A stretch of 64,000 nt of DNA from assembly GCA_025351385.1 (NCBI GenBank), contig JANXWA010000036.1:1-64000 (forward strand), given 5' to 3'. Within the stretch, counting starts at the first letter, position 1, and each line of letters starts with the position of its first letter. Below are positions 18,605 to 28,944 of the stretch, piece after piece. The notes below the pieces were generated by a model. It searched no databases and was not told where the DNA came from. It saw nothing but the letters and a program-made list of their open reading frames with translations. The position numbers and the translations under genes are program-made. Origin of the DNA: Acidimicrobiales bacterium. GTDB lineage: Bacteria; Actinomycetota; Acidimicrobiia; Acidimicrobiales; RAAP-2.

Positions 18605-21600
18605 CTAGCTGACCTTGAAGGTGATCGACGTGCTGCCACCATCGGGGTTGGTCAGGAACACTCGGTAGGTGCCCGCCTTGAGTGTCGCCGAGGCGGTCAC
18701 CGTCAGCGAGACCCGGCCGGTGTTCAGGCTGAACACCGTGAACTTGAAGCCAGCCTTGTTGGCCTTGAACTTGGCCCCGTCCCCGAAGCCCGAACCGTGA
18801 AGGATCAGCGTCGTGGTCTTGCCGTGGACGACCTTGCCACTCGTTGACGAGATGTGGGGCGACGACTTGGCGACCGAGCCGCTCACAGTCAACGTCCCGT
18901 TGCCGTAGAGGTGGGTCGGCGAGTAGTTGGCCTGATGCGCAGCGGGCGTCACCGTCACGGTGCCCGACGAAGGCGTCACCGAATAGGTGCCGGCCGAGGT
19001 CGGCGTTGACTGGGAGGGACCATACGTCGTCCCGCCGATGCCCGTGTAGGTGAAGACGACACCCGTGACCGTCGCCGTGTCGCCCGTCGCTAGACCGGCC
19101 ACCGATGCGGTCTCGTTGACCGCAGCCCCCGCCGCCACTGACTCACTCGAGGCGTTGATGATGAGGATCGGAACCGTCGGAACCGGGCCCGGCAGGATTC
19201 CACCACCGGTTCCAGTGACCGTGAGGGTGAACGAGAACGTGCCCGAGTCGCCGAAGGCGTCAGCCGTCGTGCCCGAGACCGTGTAAACGCCGGCCGTGAG
19301 ACCAGAGACGGCCACGTTCAGGTGTCCACTCGACGAGACCGCCAAAGTCGGATCGGCCGAGGTCTTGGTGAAGGTCACCGGGCCGGTGCCACCGGTCGTG
19401 TTCAACTGCGCGTTGTAGCTCTGCGCGCTGATCGGGTCGCCAGTAAAGCTCACGGGAGTGGTCTGGACGATCGTCGCAGCCCCCACCGTCAGGGTGTACT
19501 GCCCGAAGCCGTACGCCAAGGTGACGGGATCCTGGAAGTACAGGTACTTCGTGTACGGGCCAATAGCCAATGGTCCACCGACGACGGAGATGACCCCCGA
19601 TGCACTGACGGTCAATGCACTGGTACCGCCGTCATTGGACCACGTCACCGGATTCGCGTTTCCAGTCACGAACAGCTGCTGGCTGAACGTTGACGAAGCA
19701 GGAGGCGTCACCACTCCAGCCACTGGTGAGAGTTGGATCAGCGTCGGCACGACCAGCAGGTTGAAGGTGTACGGGCCGGTGTTGCCGTTGGAGTCGATCA
19801 CGGTGCCATTCACCGTGTAGGGACCGGCCGCCAAGGATCCACTCGTGGTCACCTGACCAGAGCTGCTGACGTGCAGCGGACCCGAAACCACCGGGCTGAA
19901 GGCCAGACTGCCGTACCAGGTGTCGATGTTCAGGTTGTTGGTGTACGTACCTGAGTACTGGGTACTGACGTAGTCACTGGTCGGCGAGACCTGAACCAAG
20001 GTGCCCACCGTCACGTGCAGGGTGAAGGTGTAGGTACCGGAGTCGCCGTAGCCGTCCGACGTCGTTCCAGTCGCGGTGTAGTTACCGGTCGGAAGGACGG
20101 TATCGGTCAAGACCAATCCGTCGAAGTAGACGGAGATCGATCCGTTGTTGAAGGACGAGAAGTCCACGAAGCCGGGACTGCCGTTGACGTTCAGGAAGTT
20201 GAAGTAGAACGGCGAATTGGGTGACGTCACGGTGTCCGAGGTCGGAGCGACCTGGGTCAGCACGCCGGCCGTCACGTGCAACGTGTAGGAGAACGATCCA
20301 CTGTCGCCCAGCGGGTCCAAGGTGTTGCCCGAGACGGTCCACAAGCCGACGGCGAGTGCGCATGACACCGTCAGGTGGCCCGACGTATCGACATTGAGGC
20401 ACGCACTGTCACTGCCGGTCTGGCTGTAGGTGACGCCAGTCCCCTGGTCGCCCGTCGCGGTGATTGTGTCGGTCCAAGCCGTTGAAGTGAACGGAGTTAC
20501 CGTGCTGCCGTTCGCGACGTGCCCGTTTTGGGTGAGCGTGATCGGAATGACGAAGAGTTGGTACCGCCAGCCGCCCCACGAGCCGTTGGCGTCAGTGATA
20601 CCAGAGGGCGATGGGTCGAAGATGTCGTAGAAGCCCATGCAGAGCGGTCCGGTCGTCGAGACGGCGCCCGTGGAGTCGACCTGCAACTGGTTCCCGCCGA
20701 AGCACGACGTCTGGGAGTCGGGTGAGAAGGTGACGGTGCCGAAGGATCCGGCCGGTGAACCAACGGTGTCCGTGAACAAGGTCGACGAGAGGGTGTCGGT
20801 GATCGCAAAATTGAATGCGTTAGGGAGCTGACCGGCAATGACGTCGATCGAGAAGGAGAACGTCCCCGTGTCATGGGTGCCCGCGGTGTTCGTGTCCTGG
20901 ACGGTGCCCGAAATCGTGTGGACCCCGTCAGCCAGCGTCAGAGCGCCCGTCGACGTGACCAGGCCAGTGGCGCTGATGCTCAAACCAGCGGGAGCACTCG
21001 TCTGGGCGAAGGTGTCGGCGCCGACGCCATTGGTGACGGTGAGCTGCTGGGAGAACCCAGAAGTCGTCGGCGCGGCAATGGTGCCACCGGGATTGGTGAT
21101 GGGAACCACGAGGTTGATCGGGGTCACGTTCAGGCCGCTGCCCGCGTTGACGGTGAGCTGGTAGTTGTAGGAACCGGAGTCACCGTTGGTGTCCGAGGTC
21201 GTACCGGAAACGGTGTAGATGCCCTTGGCGAGCGTGCCCGAGGTGGAGACGTGACCGGAGGCGCTCACGTTGATCGGTCCGGCGTTGGTGCTGTAGGAGA
21301 CGGTGCCGGAGCTCCCGGTGACGTTCAGTTGATCGACCCAGCCGGCGGACGCCGGCGTCGTCGTCGTGGCGCTGGTGGGCGCCGCCTGACCCATGGTGCC
21401 GGTAATGACGGTCAGCTGGAAGGTGTAAGTGCCGGTCCCCGCGGAGGTGTCGTTGGTAAAGCCGCTGACGGTGTAGATGCCGGTGGCGAGGATGCTCGGG
21501 ACCGTGACGAGGCCGGTGCTGCTGACGTCCACCGGGCCCGCGACCGTGGTGTACGTGACGGCGCCGGAGTTGCCCGTGACGTTGAGTTGAGTGGAAACGC

Positions 21601-21787
21601 CAGTGGAAAGCGGCGTCGTGACCGAGCCGGTCAATGGCGAGACCTGAGTGATCGTGTACGGCGCTAACGCTGACGCGGAGCCCGCAATGCCCAAGGAGAG
21701 TCCAGACGCCATAAGGACGGCGAGCGCAACGTTTCGGGCGAACACCCGGCGGACTCCTGCGCGGAACTTCTTGTCGACACTCATCAT
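18605..21787 (-). CDS. Large secreted repeat protein with about ten Ig-like repeats, MBG-like region and C-terminal IPT/TIG-like domain
   Basis: Signal peptide; repeated GxYTVSGTTxDxxGDSGxYxxxLTVxxG units; C-terminal SPHISSTSGKVVHGKTTTLILHGSGF...GTYRVFLTNPDGGS. Confidence 0.8.
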   Translation of the reverse strand: MMSVDKKFRAGVRRVFARNVALAVLMASGLSLGIAGSASALAPYTITQVSPLTGSVTTPLSTGVSTQLNVTGNSGAVTYTTVAGPVDVSSTGLVTVPSILATGIYTVSGFTNDTSAGTGTYTFQLTVITGTMGQAAPTSATTTTPASAGWVDQLNVTGSSGTVSYSTNAGPINVSASGHVSTSGTLAKGIYTVSGTTSDTNGDSGSYNYQLTVNAGSGLNVTPINLVVPITNPGGTIAAPTTSGFSQQLTVTNGVGADTFAQTSAPAGLSISATGLVTSTGALTLADGVHTISGTVQDTNTAGTHDTGTFSFSIDVIAGQLPNAFNFAITDTLSSTLFTDTVGSPAGSFGTVTFSPDSQTSCFGGNQLQVDSTGAVSTTGPLCMGFYDIFDPSPSGITDANGSWGGWRYQLFVIPITLTQNGHVANGSTVTPFTSTAWTDTITATGDQGTGVTYSQTGSDSACLNVDTSGHLTVSCALAVGLWTVSGNTLDPLGDSGSFSYTLHVTAGVLTQVAPTSDTVTSPNSPFYFNFLNVNGSPGFVDFSSFNNGSISVYFDGLVLTDTVLPTGNYTATGTTSDGYGDSGTYTFTLHVTVGTLVQVSPTSDYVSTQYSGTYTNNLNIDTWYGSLAFSPVVSGPLHVSSSGQVTTSGSLAAGPYTVNGTVIDSNGNTGPYTFNLLVVPTLIQLSPVAGVVTPPASSTFSQQLFVTGNANPVTWSNDGGTSALTVSASGVISVVGGPLAIGPYTKYLYFQDPVTLAYGFGQYTLTVGAATIVQTTPVSFTGDPISAQSYNAQLNTTGGTGPVTFTKTSADPTLAVSSSGHLNVAVSGLTAGVYTVSGTTADAFGDSGTFSFTLTVTGTGGGILPGPVPTVPILIINASSESVAAGAAVNETASVAGLATGDTATVTGVVFTYTGIGGTTYGPSQSTPTSAGTYSVTPSSGTVTVTPAAHQANYSPTHLYGNGTLTVSGSVAKSSPHISSTSGKVVHGKTTTLILHGSGFGDGAKFKANKAGFKFTVFSLNTGRVSLTVTASATLKAGTYRVFLTNPDGGSTSITFKVS

Positions 21788-22505
21788 TTGCCTCCCGGGC
21801 GTAAAAATAGATACTTCGAATCAAGTAATGCAGATACGACTCAGAACAGTACCTTGACAAGGGTTAAGTGTCAATTCATTGAGGGTGGATCTTGCTGAGA
21901 TTTCCTTGATATTCGGGGCGTCTCGACCCGTCTGCGACTCGTTGTCATGCAGTTGACATGATTGTGGTCGAGAGAGAGCGCTCCGTACGTCACGATGAGA
22001 TGCCGCGTGCGTCACGTGTTCGCAGGAATATCGGAACCGGTTCTCGTTCAAGACGTTGCCTTCGAACCCAGCGGCCTCGATGACAATCGCCCTCCCACTG
22101 CCCGTGATTCGCGAGAGCCCCACGTCCTCGACGTGACCGCAACGTCCATCCGTGGCCTTCACCGGTTGCCGGCGCAGTTCGCATCAATTGAGGGTTCGAA
22201 GACGTCACGACCAACGCCACGACATCGCCGCCTCGCCACCTTTCATCCACCTCGCGCCGTGGCCGCTCCAAGGTTGAGCAGTCAGCTTCCAATGCAAACC
22301 TGGAGGCGATGCCGGTTTCAGCCATTGAGGGGTGAGGAGGTGCCACGGCCGAGAACGGCCTTCGGCCACTTCCTGGACTGTCGCGAGAGGACCGAAGATC
22401 TGGCCGAGAAACGGCAAATGTCAACGCACCTCAGGACGTCCGTGCCGACCCAACGGTCGGGTGGCGATGAATGAGGGGCCCGAAACCGCCGTGAGAGCGG
22501 CTCAA

Positions 22506-25442
22506 TCAGCCATTCGACTTGGATTTCACCGTTGTCGTCGTGGATCCCGTCGTCGAGGGAGAGCTCTTTCCGGTCAACGCCTTCTGGGCGAGCTGCAGGT
22601 CTCGGTTCATTGCATTGACCTGAGCCTGGTACGCGCCGAGGTTGCCCGCGCTCAGGGCGCTCTGGGCGGCGGCGTAGGCCGACGAGGCACGCTCCAGGTA
22701 GTACGCAGCGGACTGACCACCTTGTCCGGGCCCGGTCGAGGGCTTCCCGGGTGTGATGTTCGAGCCGAGGACGTCCGAGAGCGCACCGGCCAGCGTCGGC
22801 TCGATACCGACCTGCTGGTTGAAGACGGCGATCACGTAGCGCAGCTGCGGCAGCGGGTTGGACGTGCTCGTCACGTAGAGCGGGCGGATGTAGAGCACGC
22901 TCTGGTCGAGCGGCACCATCAGGTTGTTCCCGAGCAGCACCGAGGAGCCGTGCTGGTCGAGCAAGGTGATGGTCTGGGCGGCCTTGGTGTTCTGCTGGAT
23001 CTCGGAGTCGGCCTGCACCGGTCCGGTCACCGACGTGCCGCGTGGCGTCACGTAGACGTTCAACTTCCCGTAGTCGACGGGATCGCTGGTCGCGACCATG
23101 AAGGCCGTGAGCCCCTGGACGAACTGGGAGTTGCCGGCCGGCACGAAGGCGATCGACTCGAGGAGCTGCTGGTGGTTCGCCTGGGGCAGTGAGCCGACCT
23201 GGAAGACCGGGCTCATCGCGGAGAGCTGGGACGACGTCACGTTGCCCGCGGCGTCGGTGACGGTCGTCTTGTTGAGCGACTGGCTGGGCGTGCCCTCACC
23301 GGTCGTGGGCGAGATCTCCCAACGGTCCGACGCGTTGTAGAAGGCGGAGGCGGTCGTGATGTGGTAGCGGCCGAGCGTGTCGGCTTGCACCGAGAAGATG
23401 TCCGACGGGTAGCGCAGGTGGCTTTGAATCGCGGCGGGCAGGTCGCTCATCGGGTGGAACATGGTCGAGAACGCCGCGCGGTAGGCCTTGAGGACCGGGT
23501 CATTGGGGTCCACGGCGTAGAAGGTCATGGCGCCGGTGAAGGCGTTGACGACGACCTTCACCGAGTTGCGCACGTAGTTGAAACTGCCGGGCAGCCCGCC
23601 GAAGTTCACGTTGAGGCTCGAGGCGTTCTGCGAGTACGGGTACTGATCCGACGTGGTGTAGCCGTCGAGCACGTAGTTGACCTCGCCGTTGGCGACGACC
23701 GCGTAGGGGTGCGCATCGAACGAGAGGAACGGTGCGGCCTTCTGGGCCATCTGGGCGACGTCGCGCACGAACAGGACCCGACTCTTGGAGGTGATCTGAT
23801 TGGAGATCAGGAAGTTGAAGTCACCGAGGCGCAGCGCGAAGGCCATGCGACTGAACAGCGACCCGACCGCCACGCCCCCGGTGCTGTCGTAGTGGGTCTC
23901 GACGGGCACGCCGGCCTTCGGACCGGAGTTGACCTGGTAGTCGAGCTCGAGCTGCTTGGTGTTGGCGACCACCCATCCCGGGTCGTTGATGCCGAAGTAG
24001 ATCCCCGGCTGGGTCAGCACCGGCATGCCGCTCGACGACTCGGGAGGCACATTGGAGATGGCGAAGAGCGGATTGCCGGTGTTCGCGTCGACCGTGTTCG
24101 CCGCGACGACCGCCGCACCGATGCCGTGGGTGTACTGGAGGTGCTGGTTGACCCAACTCTGACTCGGCAGGTTCGCCGTGTTGAGCTGGCGCGCGCCGAT
24201 CAGCACCGGGGTGAGCTTGCCGTTGACGAAGTACCGGTCGACCGACAACGTGGAGAACGTGTAGTACGAGCGGATCGACTGGCGGCGCGTCACGGTCGCG
24301 AGCGCGATGTCCGACGCGGGGTCCCACAGGCGGATGTTGTTGAGCGTCGCGGTGTCGGCCTTGATGGTGGCGTTTGAGATCGTCGTCGAGCCGGCGAAGG
24401 TGTGGACGTTCACCTTGTCGAGGTTGTAGGCCGCGCGGGTCGCCTCGATGTTGCGTTGGATGTAGGGGACCTCGAGCGTGTCCTGGTTCGGGGTCACCTT
24501 CAGGGCCTGAAGGATCGTCGGGTAGAGCACGCCGATCACGAGCGCGACGAAGAGCCACAGTCCCACCGCCACGGCGGGCAGCGACCAGCCGCGCATGCGC
24601 ACGTTGGCCAACAGGATGAGCGCTGCGGCGAGCGAAAGGTAGAACAGGATCGTCAACGCCGGCATGCGGGCGTGCACGTCGGTGTAGCCGGCGCCGTTGG
24701 TGTACCCGTTGGTGGAGTTGACCAGCTCCCACTTGCCCACCACGTAGCCCGCCGCCTTCATCAGCGCAATGCCCGCGCCGATGACCGACAAGTGGGCCTT
24801 CACCCTCGGCGCGACGCGCGGCGTGACACGGGTGGCCCGAATGCCACCGTTCAGGTAGTGAAAGCCCGTCGTCACGATGAGTGCCACGACGAGCGCGATC
24901 AGGGCCCACGTGATAACGAACGAGACGAAGGGCAGCGTGAAGACGTAGAAGCTGATGTCCTTCTTGAAGAGTTGGTCCTTCACGCCGAATGGTTGGCTGT
25001 TAGCGAAGAGCAGGTACTTCTGCCACTGGCCGGTCGCGTTCAGGCCGGCCACGAGTCCCATGACGAGCGCAATGGCGGCGTAGATGCGCTTGGCGTACGG
25101 GCGCACCAGATTCTGGAAACGCCGGACGATCTCGTCCTCGGGGTCGAACGAGAGGTCGCGCGCGCCGAAGCGATCGGTGAGCAGCAGGTTGCCCCACATG
25201 ATGAAGAAGAAGACCGCGCCGAAGACGAGACCGAGGCCGACCTTCACCAGCAACAAGGTCGTGAAGACCTTGCCGAGGCCGACCGAAGAGAACCACATCT
25301 GGTCGGTCCAGAGCACGGACAGGTTGCGCAGCGACAAGAAGCCGACGAGCAGGACGGCGAAGGCGAGTCCGAACCAGAACCGCCGCGAAAGTCGACCGAG
25401 CCGGCGGGGGCGCGGCGATGGCATGTCGGTGGGGCTACGCAC
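22506..25442 (-). CDS. UPF0182 family membrane protein
   Basis: About 7 N-terminal TMs and large extracytoplasmic domain; PYIQRNIEATRAAYNLDKV, YTHGIGAAVVAANTV, NLMVPLDQSVLYIRPLYVTS. Confidence 0.93.
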   Translation of the reverse strand: MRSPTDMPSPRPRRLGRLSRRFWFGLAFAVLLVGFLSLRNLSVLWTDQMWFSSVGLGKVFTTLLLVKVGLGLVFGAVFFFIMWGNLLLTDRFGARDLSFDPEDEIVRRFQNLVRPYAKRIYAAIALVMGLVAGLNATGQWQKYLLFANSQPFGVKDQLFKKDISFYVFTLPFVSFVITWALIALVVALIVTTGFHYLNGGIRATRVTPRVAPRVKAHLSVIGAGIALMKAAGYVVGKWELVNSTNGYTNGAGYTDVHARMPALTILFYLSLAAALILLANVRMRGWSLPAVAVGLWLFVALVIGVLYPTILQALKVTPNQDTLEVPYIQRNIEATRAAYNLDKVNVHTFAGSTTISNATIKADTATLNNIRLWDPASDIALATVTRRQSIRSYYTFSTLSVDRYFVNGKLTPVLIGARQLNTANLPSQSWVNQHLQYTHGIGAAVVAANTVDANTGNPLFAISNVPPESSSGMPVLTQPGIYFGINDPGWVVANTKQLELDYQVNSGPKAGVPVETHYDSTGGVAVGSLFSRMAFALRLGDFNFLISNQITSKSRVLFVRDVAQMAQKAAPFLSFDAHPYAVVANGEVNYVLDGYTTSDQYPYSQNASSLNVNFGGLPGSFNYVRNSVKVVVNAFTGAMTFYAVDPNDPVLKAYRAAFSTMFHPMSDLPAAIQSHLRYPSDIFSVQADTLGRYHITTASAFYNASDRWEISPTTGEGTPSQSLNKTTVTDAAGNVTSSQLSAMSPVFQVGSLPQANHQQLLESIAFVPAGNSQFVQGLTAFMVATSDPVDYGKLNVYVTPRGTSVTGPVQADSEIQQNTKAAQTITLLDQHGSSVLLGNNLMVPLDQSVLYIRPLYVTSTSNPLPQLRYVIAVFNQQVGIEPTLAGALSDVLGSNITPGKPSTGPGQGGQSAAYYLERASSAYAAAQSALSAGNLGAYQAQVNAMNRDLQLAQKALTGKSSPSTTGSTTTTVKSKSNG

Positions 25443-25463
25443 ACTGGCAGCCTAGGTCGTTTC

Positions 25464-27140
25464 TCAAACGGGAACGACGGCGCACGCGCATCCGGCGTGC
25501 AGTGGCGGGAAGGCGGAGCCACTGGGGAAGTTCTGTCCGGCCGGCCGCTCGCCCGACGCGGCGTCGAGTGCGCACGCGTCGCAGGGCGCGTCGTTGGGCG
25601 CGGCGTAGAAGCGCACCGAGCGACCCTGGGACGCCGCCAGCACACCGATGTGGAAGGCCCGGCGTGCGGCGTCGGTGCAGAGTCGCTCGACGCGCGCGCC
25701 GCGCCACTCCTTGTAGGCGGCGTTGGCCCGCTCGGGGCCGTCCCCGCTGCCGTCGGCCAGGATGCGCTTGCGAAGCGCCAGCACGATGGTCACGGCCAGG
25801 TCGGCGGCGCAGTCCTTCAGGGCGGCACGGTTGGCCACGCCCGCCGCGGCCCCGGCCTCGTCGGCGGCGAACTGGACCCCGGCCGCGGCGGCGTCGACCA
25901 GTGCGTCGATTGACGCGTCGGCGTAGCGGGACCGCTGGTCGTGCTCATCCTCGAGCTCGGTCGTGATCATCGCCCTCACGTCGCGCAGGCGCTCGAGCAT
26001 GACGTTCTGGTCGTCCTGCAAGGCCCGCTTGACCTTTCGCGTCAAGATCGCCAGCGATTGGTCGAGGGCCTGGTCTCGTCGCGTGAACAACTCACCCGCG
26101 GCGCTCGGGGCCTTCATCGGGGCCGCGGCGGCCTTTCGGGGCGCCTGGGCGGTGGCGCCTCGCTCCTCCAGCGAGGCCTTGCGCAGGCGCGCGAATATCT
26201 CGTTCACGACATCGGTGCCCGAGGCGTCGTCGTCAAGCACGGACTCACCGGTCCCGTCCGATTCCTTTGGCGCCTTGCGCGCCTTGGGCTTGGCTTCATC
26301 CGGCTCGTCGGCGACCTCGCGAACTTTGACATCGGGCACCGCGCGCAGCGGCGTGCCGGCGAGCAGCTCCTCCTCGGTCGGCTCGGCGGTCATCGGGCGC
26401 AGGCGCAGCACGTCGAGCGCGGCGCTGCGCGCCGCCTCGTCGGAGTTGTTGATGCCCGAAAGGACGCCCTCCACCTGATCGAGCAGGGACGAGACAAAAG
26501 AGCCGAGCGTATCGCGCGCGGCACGCAACTGCTCGATTTGCATGTGCAGGGCCTTGCGCTTGACGGCGAGGTCGTTGAGCACGACCTTTCGGGCCTCGTG
26601 GGACTGTTCGACGATTGCTCGGCCCTGCTCCCTCGCATGCTCCACGAGGGCCTCGCCGTTCACCTTGGCCGACTCGACGAGCCGCTCGGCGGCCAGGCGG
26701 GCATCGTGATCGATCTGCGTGGCGGTGCTCTCGGCTTCAGTGATCAGAGCCGTCGCACGCTCTTGGGCCTCGATGAGGTGGGCGGCGGCGCGCTGCTGGC
26801 TCTCAGTGAAGACCTGGGCGCTTCGCTCCTGGGCCTCCGAGGTGACGCGACCGGCCTCCTCGTGCGCGGAGCGCAGGATCGCGGCACTCTGGGCGCCCAG
26901 CGCTCCGGCGAGCGTCGCTTCGTCGAGGGTGGGATTGGCGGCTCGGCGCTGGGCCTCACCGAGCTGGTCCTGGAGCTCTCGGATCCGCGACTCGAGGTGT
27001 CCCATCTCGCGCGCGACCATCTCGAGGTGGACGCGAACCTCGTTGGGGTCGAGGCCGCCCTTGCGCAGGGTCGCGAAGTTCATGCGTGCGATCTCGGTCG
27101 ACGATTGACGCGCGGTCGAGTGGATTCGGCGTTCGTCCAT
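25464..27140 (-). CDS. DivIVA-like coiled-coil protein with C-terminal CxxC...HxxCxC region
   Basis: FATLRKGGLDPNEVRVHLEMVAREMGHLESRIRELQDQL N-terminus, long coiled coil, C-terminal PCDACALDAASG...FPPLHAGCACAVVPV; ATG at 27140 preferred over longer ORF. Confidence 0.8.
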   Translation of the reverse strand: MDERRIHSTARQSSTEIARMNFATLRKGGLDPNEVRVHLEMVAREMGHLESRIRELQDQLGEAQRRAANPTLDEATLAGALGAQSAAILRSAHEEAGRVTSEAQERSAQVFTESQQRAAAHLIEAQERATALITEAESTATQIDHDARLAAERLVESAKVNGEALVEHAREQGRAIVEQSHEARKVVLNDLAVKRKALHMQIEQLRAARDTLGSFVSSLLDQVEGVLSGINNSDEAARSAALDVLRLRPMTAEPTEEELLAGTPLRAVPDVKVREVADEPDEAKPKARKAPKESDGTGESVLDDDASGTDVVNEIFARLRKASLEERGATAQAPRKAAAAPMKAPSAAGELFTRRDQALDQSLAILTRKVKRALQDDQNVMLERLRDVRAMITTELEDEHDQRSRYADASIDALVDAAAAGVQFAADEAGAAAGVANRAALKDCAADLAVTIVLALRKRILADGSGDGPERANAAYKEWRGARVERLCTDAARRAFHIGVLAASQGRSVRFYAAPNDAPCDACALDAASGERPAGQNFPSGSAFPPLHAGCACAVVPV

Positions 27141-27178
27141 TCCTTCCAGACTACGGCGTGGCGCAAGTGAGATACGGC

Positions 27179-28309
27179 TTAGTGGGGCGGGGTGAGTGGC
27201 GTGGGCGCGTCGCCGCCGATCGCGCGCAGGTCGCTCAGCACCTGGGAGAGCGACGTGACGCCGATGATCTTCAGCCCCGGTTGGGCGGCGCTCTGGGCGG
27301 TCGCGACCTCGACCTGGGGAACGATGAAGTACTTGGCCCCGCTGCGCTGAACGGCCACCGTCTTCTCGGCCACTCCCCCGACGTCGCCGACGTCGCCGAA
27401 GACGTCGATCGTGCCCGTGGCCGCGACGACCTGGTGGCCGGTCAACGATCCCTGGGAGAGCCGGTCGATCAGAGTGAGTGTCATTGCGAGTCCGGCCGAG
27501 GGTCCGCCGATGTTGCTGGTGTCGATGGTCACCCTGGCCGGCAGCGTGTAGTGGACCCCGGCCTGGACACCGACGCCGATCCACGATCGGCTGGAACCGG
27601 TCACACCAACGCAGCCCGTTGGCCCCCCTTGGCCCTTGGGCACGGCGGCGGTCGTCACCGAGAGCGACGTCGGGACCGCCCACGTGATCACCCCGGTCCG
27701 GGAGATCTTCGCGCGCGCCACGCCAAGACTGACCCTCGTGCCCGGCGCGACGTCGTGCAGCGCCACAATCAGCGCGCAGTCCGACGTCACGGGCTTCGCG
27801 TCGACGGCCACGATCTCGTCGGCGACGTGCAGGCCGGCCCGACGCGCCGGCGAGGGCGCGATCACCGAGTTGACGACCGCCCCGGTCGCCGTCGACGGCG
27901 TCGTCCAACCCAGGGCGTGGAAGGCCGCGACCTCGGCCGCCATCTTCGAGTCACTCATCTCCAGGTACCCCTGGGCCACGAGCTCGTCGGTCGGCACGCC
28001 CGGTTCAACCAGCTGGTCGGCGCTAACGAACTCGACGTGGGACTGCAGGTGCATGGTCAGCCACTGCCACGCGTTGAGCGACTGGAGCAGCACGTCGGTG
28101 AGCATGATCGTGTCGTGGTGAGCGTCGGTCGCGATGCCGTGGACCTTCACGAGCGGCGCGACCGGCGTCGCGTCGCCGGGCGTCATGGCGTACTCGGGGA
28201 CCGTCCAGACTTGCAGTCCGAAGAAGACGGCCAGCAACCCCGCCATCGTGAACAGAAGGCCCGTCGCTCGCCGTCGACCCTTCGAAGGTGGTGAGATGGG
28301 TTGGTGCAA
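27179..28309 (-). CDS. PDZ plus S16 (Lon-type) protease domain, YlbL-like
   Basis: TM anchor, PDZ-like region, GGPSAGLAMTL (Ser) and GGVAEKTVAVQRSG (Lys). Confidence 0.9.
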   Translation of the reverse strand: MHQPISPPSKGRRRATGLLFTMAGLLAVFFGLQVWTVPEYAMTPGDATPVAPLVKVHGIATDAHHDTIMLTDVLLQSLNAWQWLTMHLQSHVEFVSADQLVEPGVPTDELVAQGYLEMSDSKMAAEVAAFHALGWTTPSTATGAVVNSVIAPSPARRAGLHVADEIVAVDAKPVTSDCALIVALHDVAPGTRVSLGVARAKISRTGVITWAVPTSLSVTTAAVPKGQGGPTGCVGVTGSSRSWIGVGVQAGVHYTLPARVTIDTSNIGGPSAGLAMTLTLIDRLSQGSLTGHQVVAATGTIDVFGDVGDVGGVAEKTVAVQRSGAKYFIVPQVEVATAQSAAQPGLKIIGVTSLSQVLSDLRAIGGDAPTPLTPPH

Positions 28310-28936
28310 AGTGATGAGCCAACGCTAGCGGAGGGTGCTGAGGAGGCTCTGCTGCGCGCGGGCTTCGCCGCCGTCCCCGATTTCGTCGACGTGCTGCGGG
28401 CCAACTTGCACGCCGAGCGACCACGACTGCGAGTCCTGGCGTTGCGTGGGGCGCAGCGCCAGTCGCTCCTCACGTCAAACGATTGGCGTCACGCCCTCGT
28501 CGACCCCGACGTCGACGTTCGTCGCGAGGCGCTGCGGCTCGTCGCCTACGTCGCGGTGGACGACGATTCGATTCGAGGCCAGGTGGTGGTTGCCCTCGAC
28601 GACGACGATCCGCTGGTCGTGGACGCGGCGGCCTTCGCTCTCGGCGAGCACCTTTGGTCGAACGGCGTCGAACGTCTGATCGAGGTGGCGACCGGCCACG
28701 ACGACGCGCGGTGTCGCGAGGCGGCGGTGGCGGCGCTCGGGGCGATCGGCGACGACCGCGGCCGCGCGGCGGTGCTCGCAGCCCTCGACGACAAGCCGCC
28801 GGTGCGCCGACGCGCGATCGTGGCGTTGTCGAACTTCGAGGGTCCCGAGATCGAGGCGGCACTAGAGCGCGCGGCCGAGGACCGGGACTGGCAGGTCCGC
28901 GCCGCGGTCAGCCAGCTGCGCGCCGACGAGGACTGA
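28301..28936 (+). CDS. HEAT-repeat (PBS lyase-like) protein
   Basis: Repeated VRREALRLVAYVAVDD.., CREAAVAALGAIGDDRG.., VRRRAIVALSNFEG; start codon uncertain (TTG/GTG). Confidence 0.8.
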   Translation: MVQSDEPTLAEGAEEALLRAGFAAVPDFVDVLRANLHAERPRLRVLALRGAQRQSLLTSNDWRHALVDPDVDVRREALRLVAYVAVDDDSIRGQVVVALDDDDPLVVDAAAFALGEHLWSNGVERLIEVATGHDDARCREAAVAALGAIGDDRGRAAVLAALDDKPPVRRRAIVALSNFEGPEIEAALERAAEDRDWQVRAAVSQLRADED

Positions 28937-28944
28937 CCGGGCGA

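Noticed and set aside
22332-25913. Multiple long opposite-strand ORFs (e.g. 22332-23192, 23361-24377, 24402-25913)
   Set aside because: Shadow ORFs of the high-GC UPF0182 and DivIVA-like genes; Arg/Gly/His-rich composition and no recognisable motifs.
25464-27908. Long 814-aa ORF covering the DivIVA-like gene and part of the S16 protease gene
   Set aside because: The N-terminal 250 aa are low-complexity Arg/Gly-rich antisense/off-frame translation across the YlbL-like gene; true start is at 27140.
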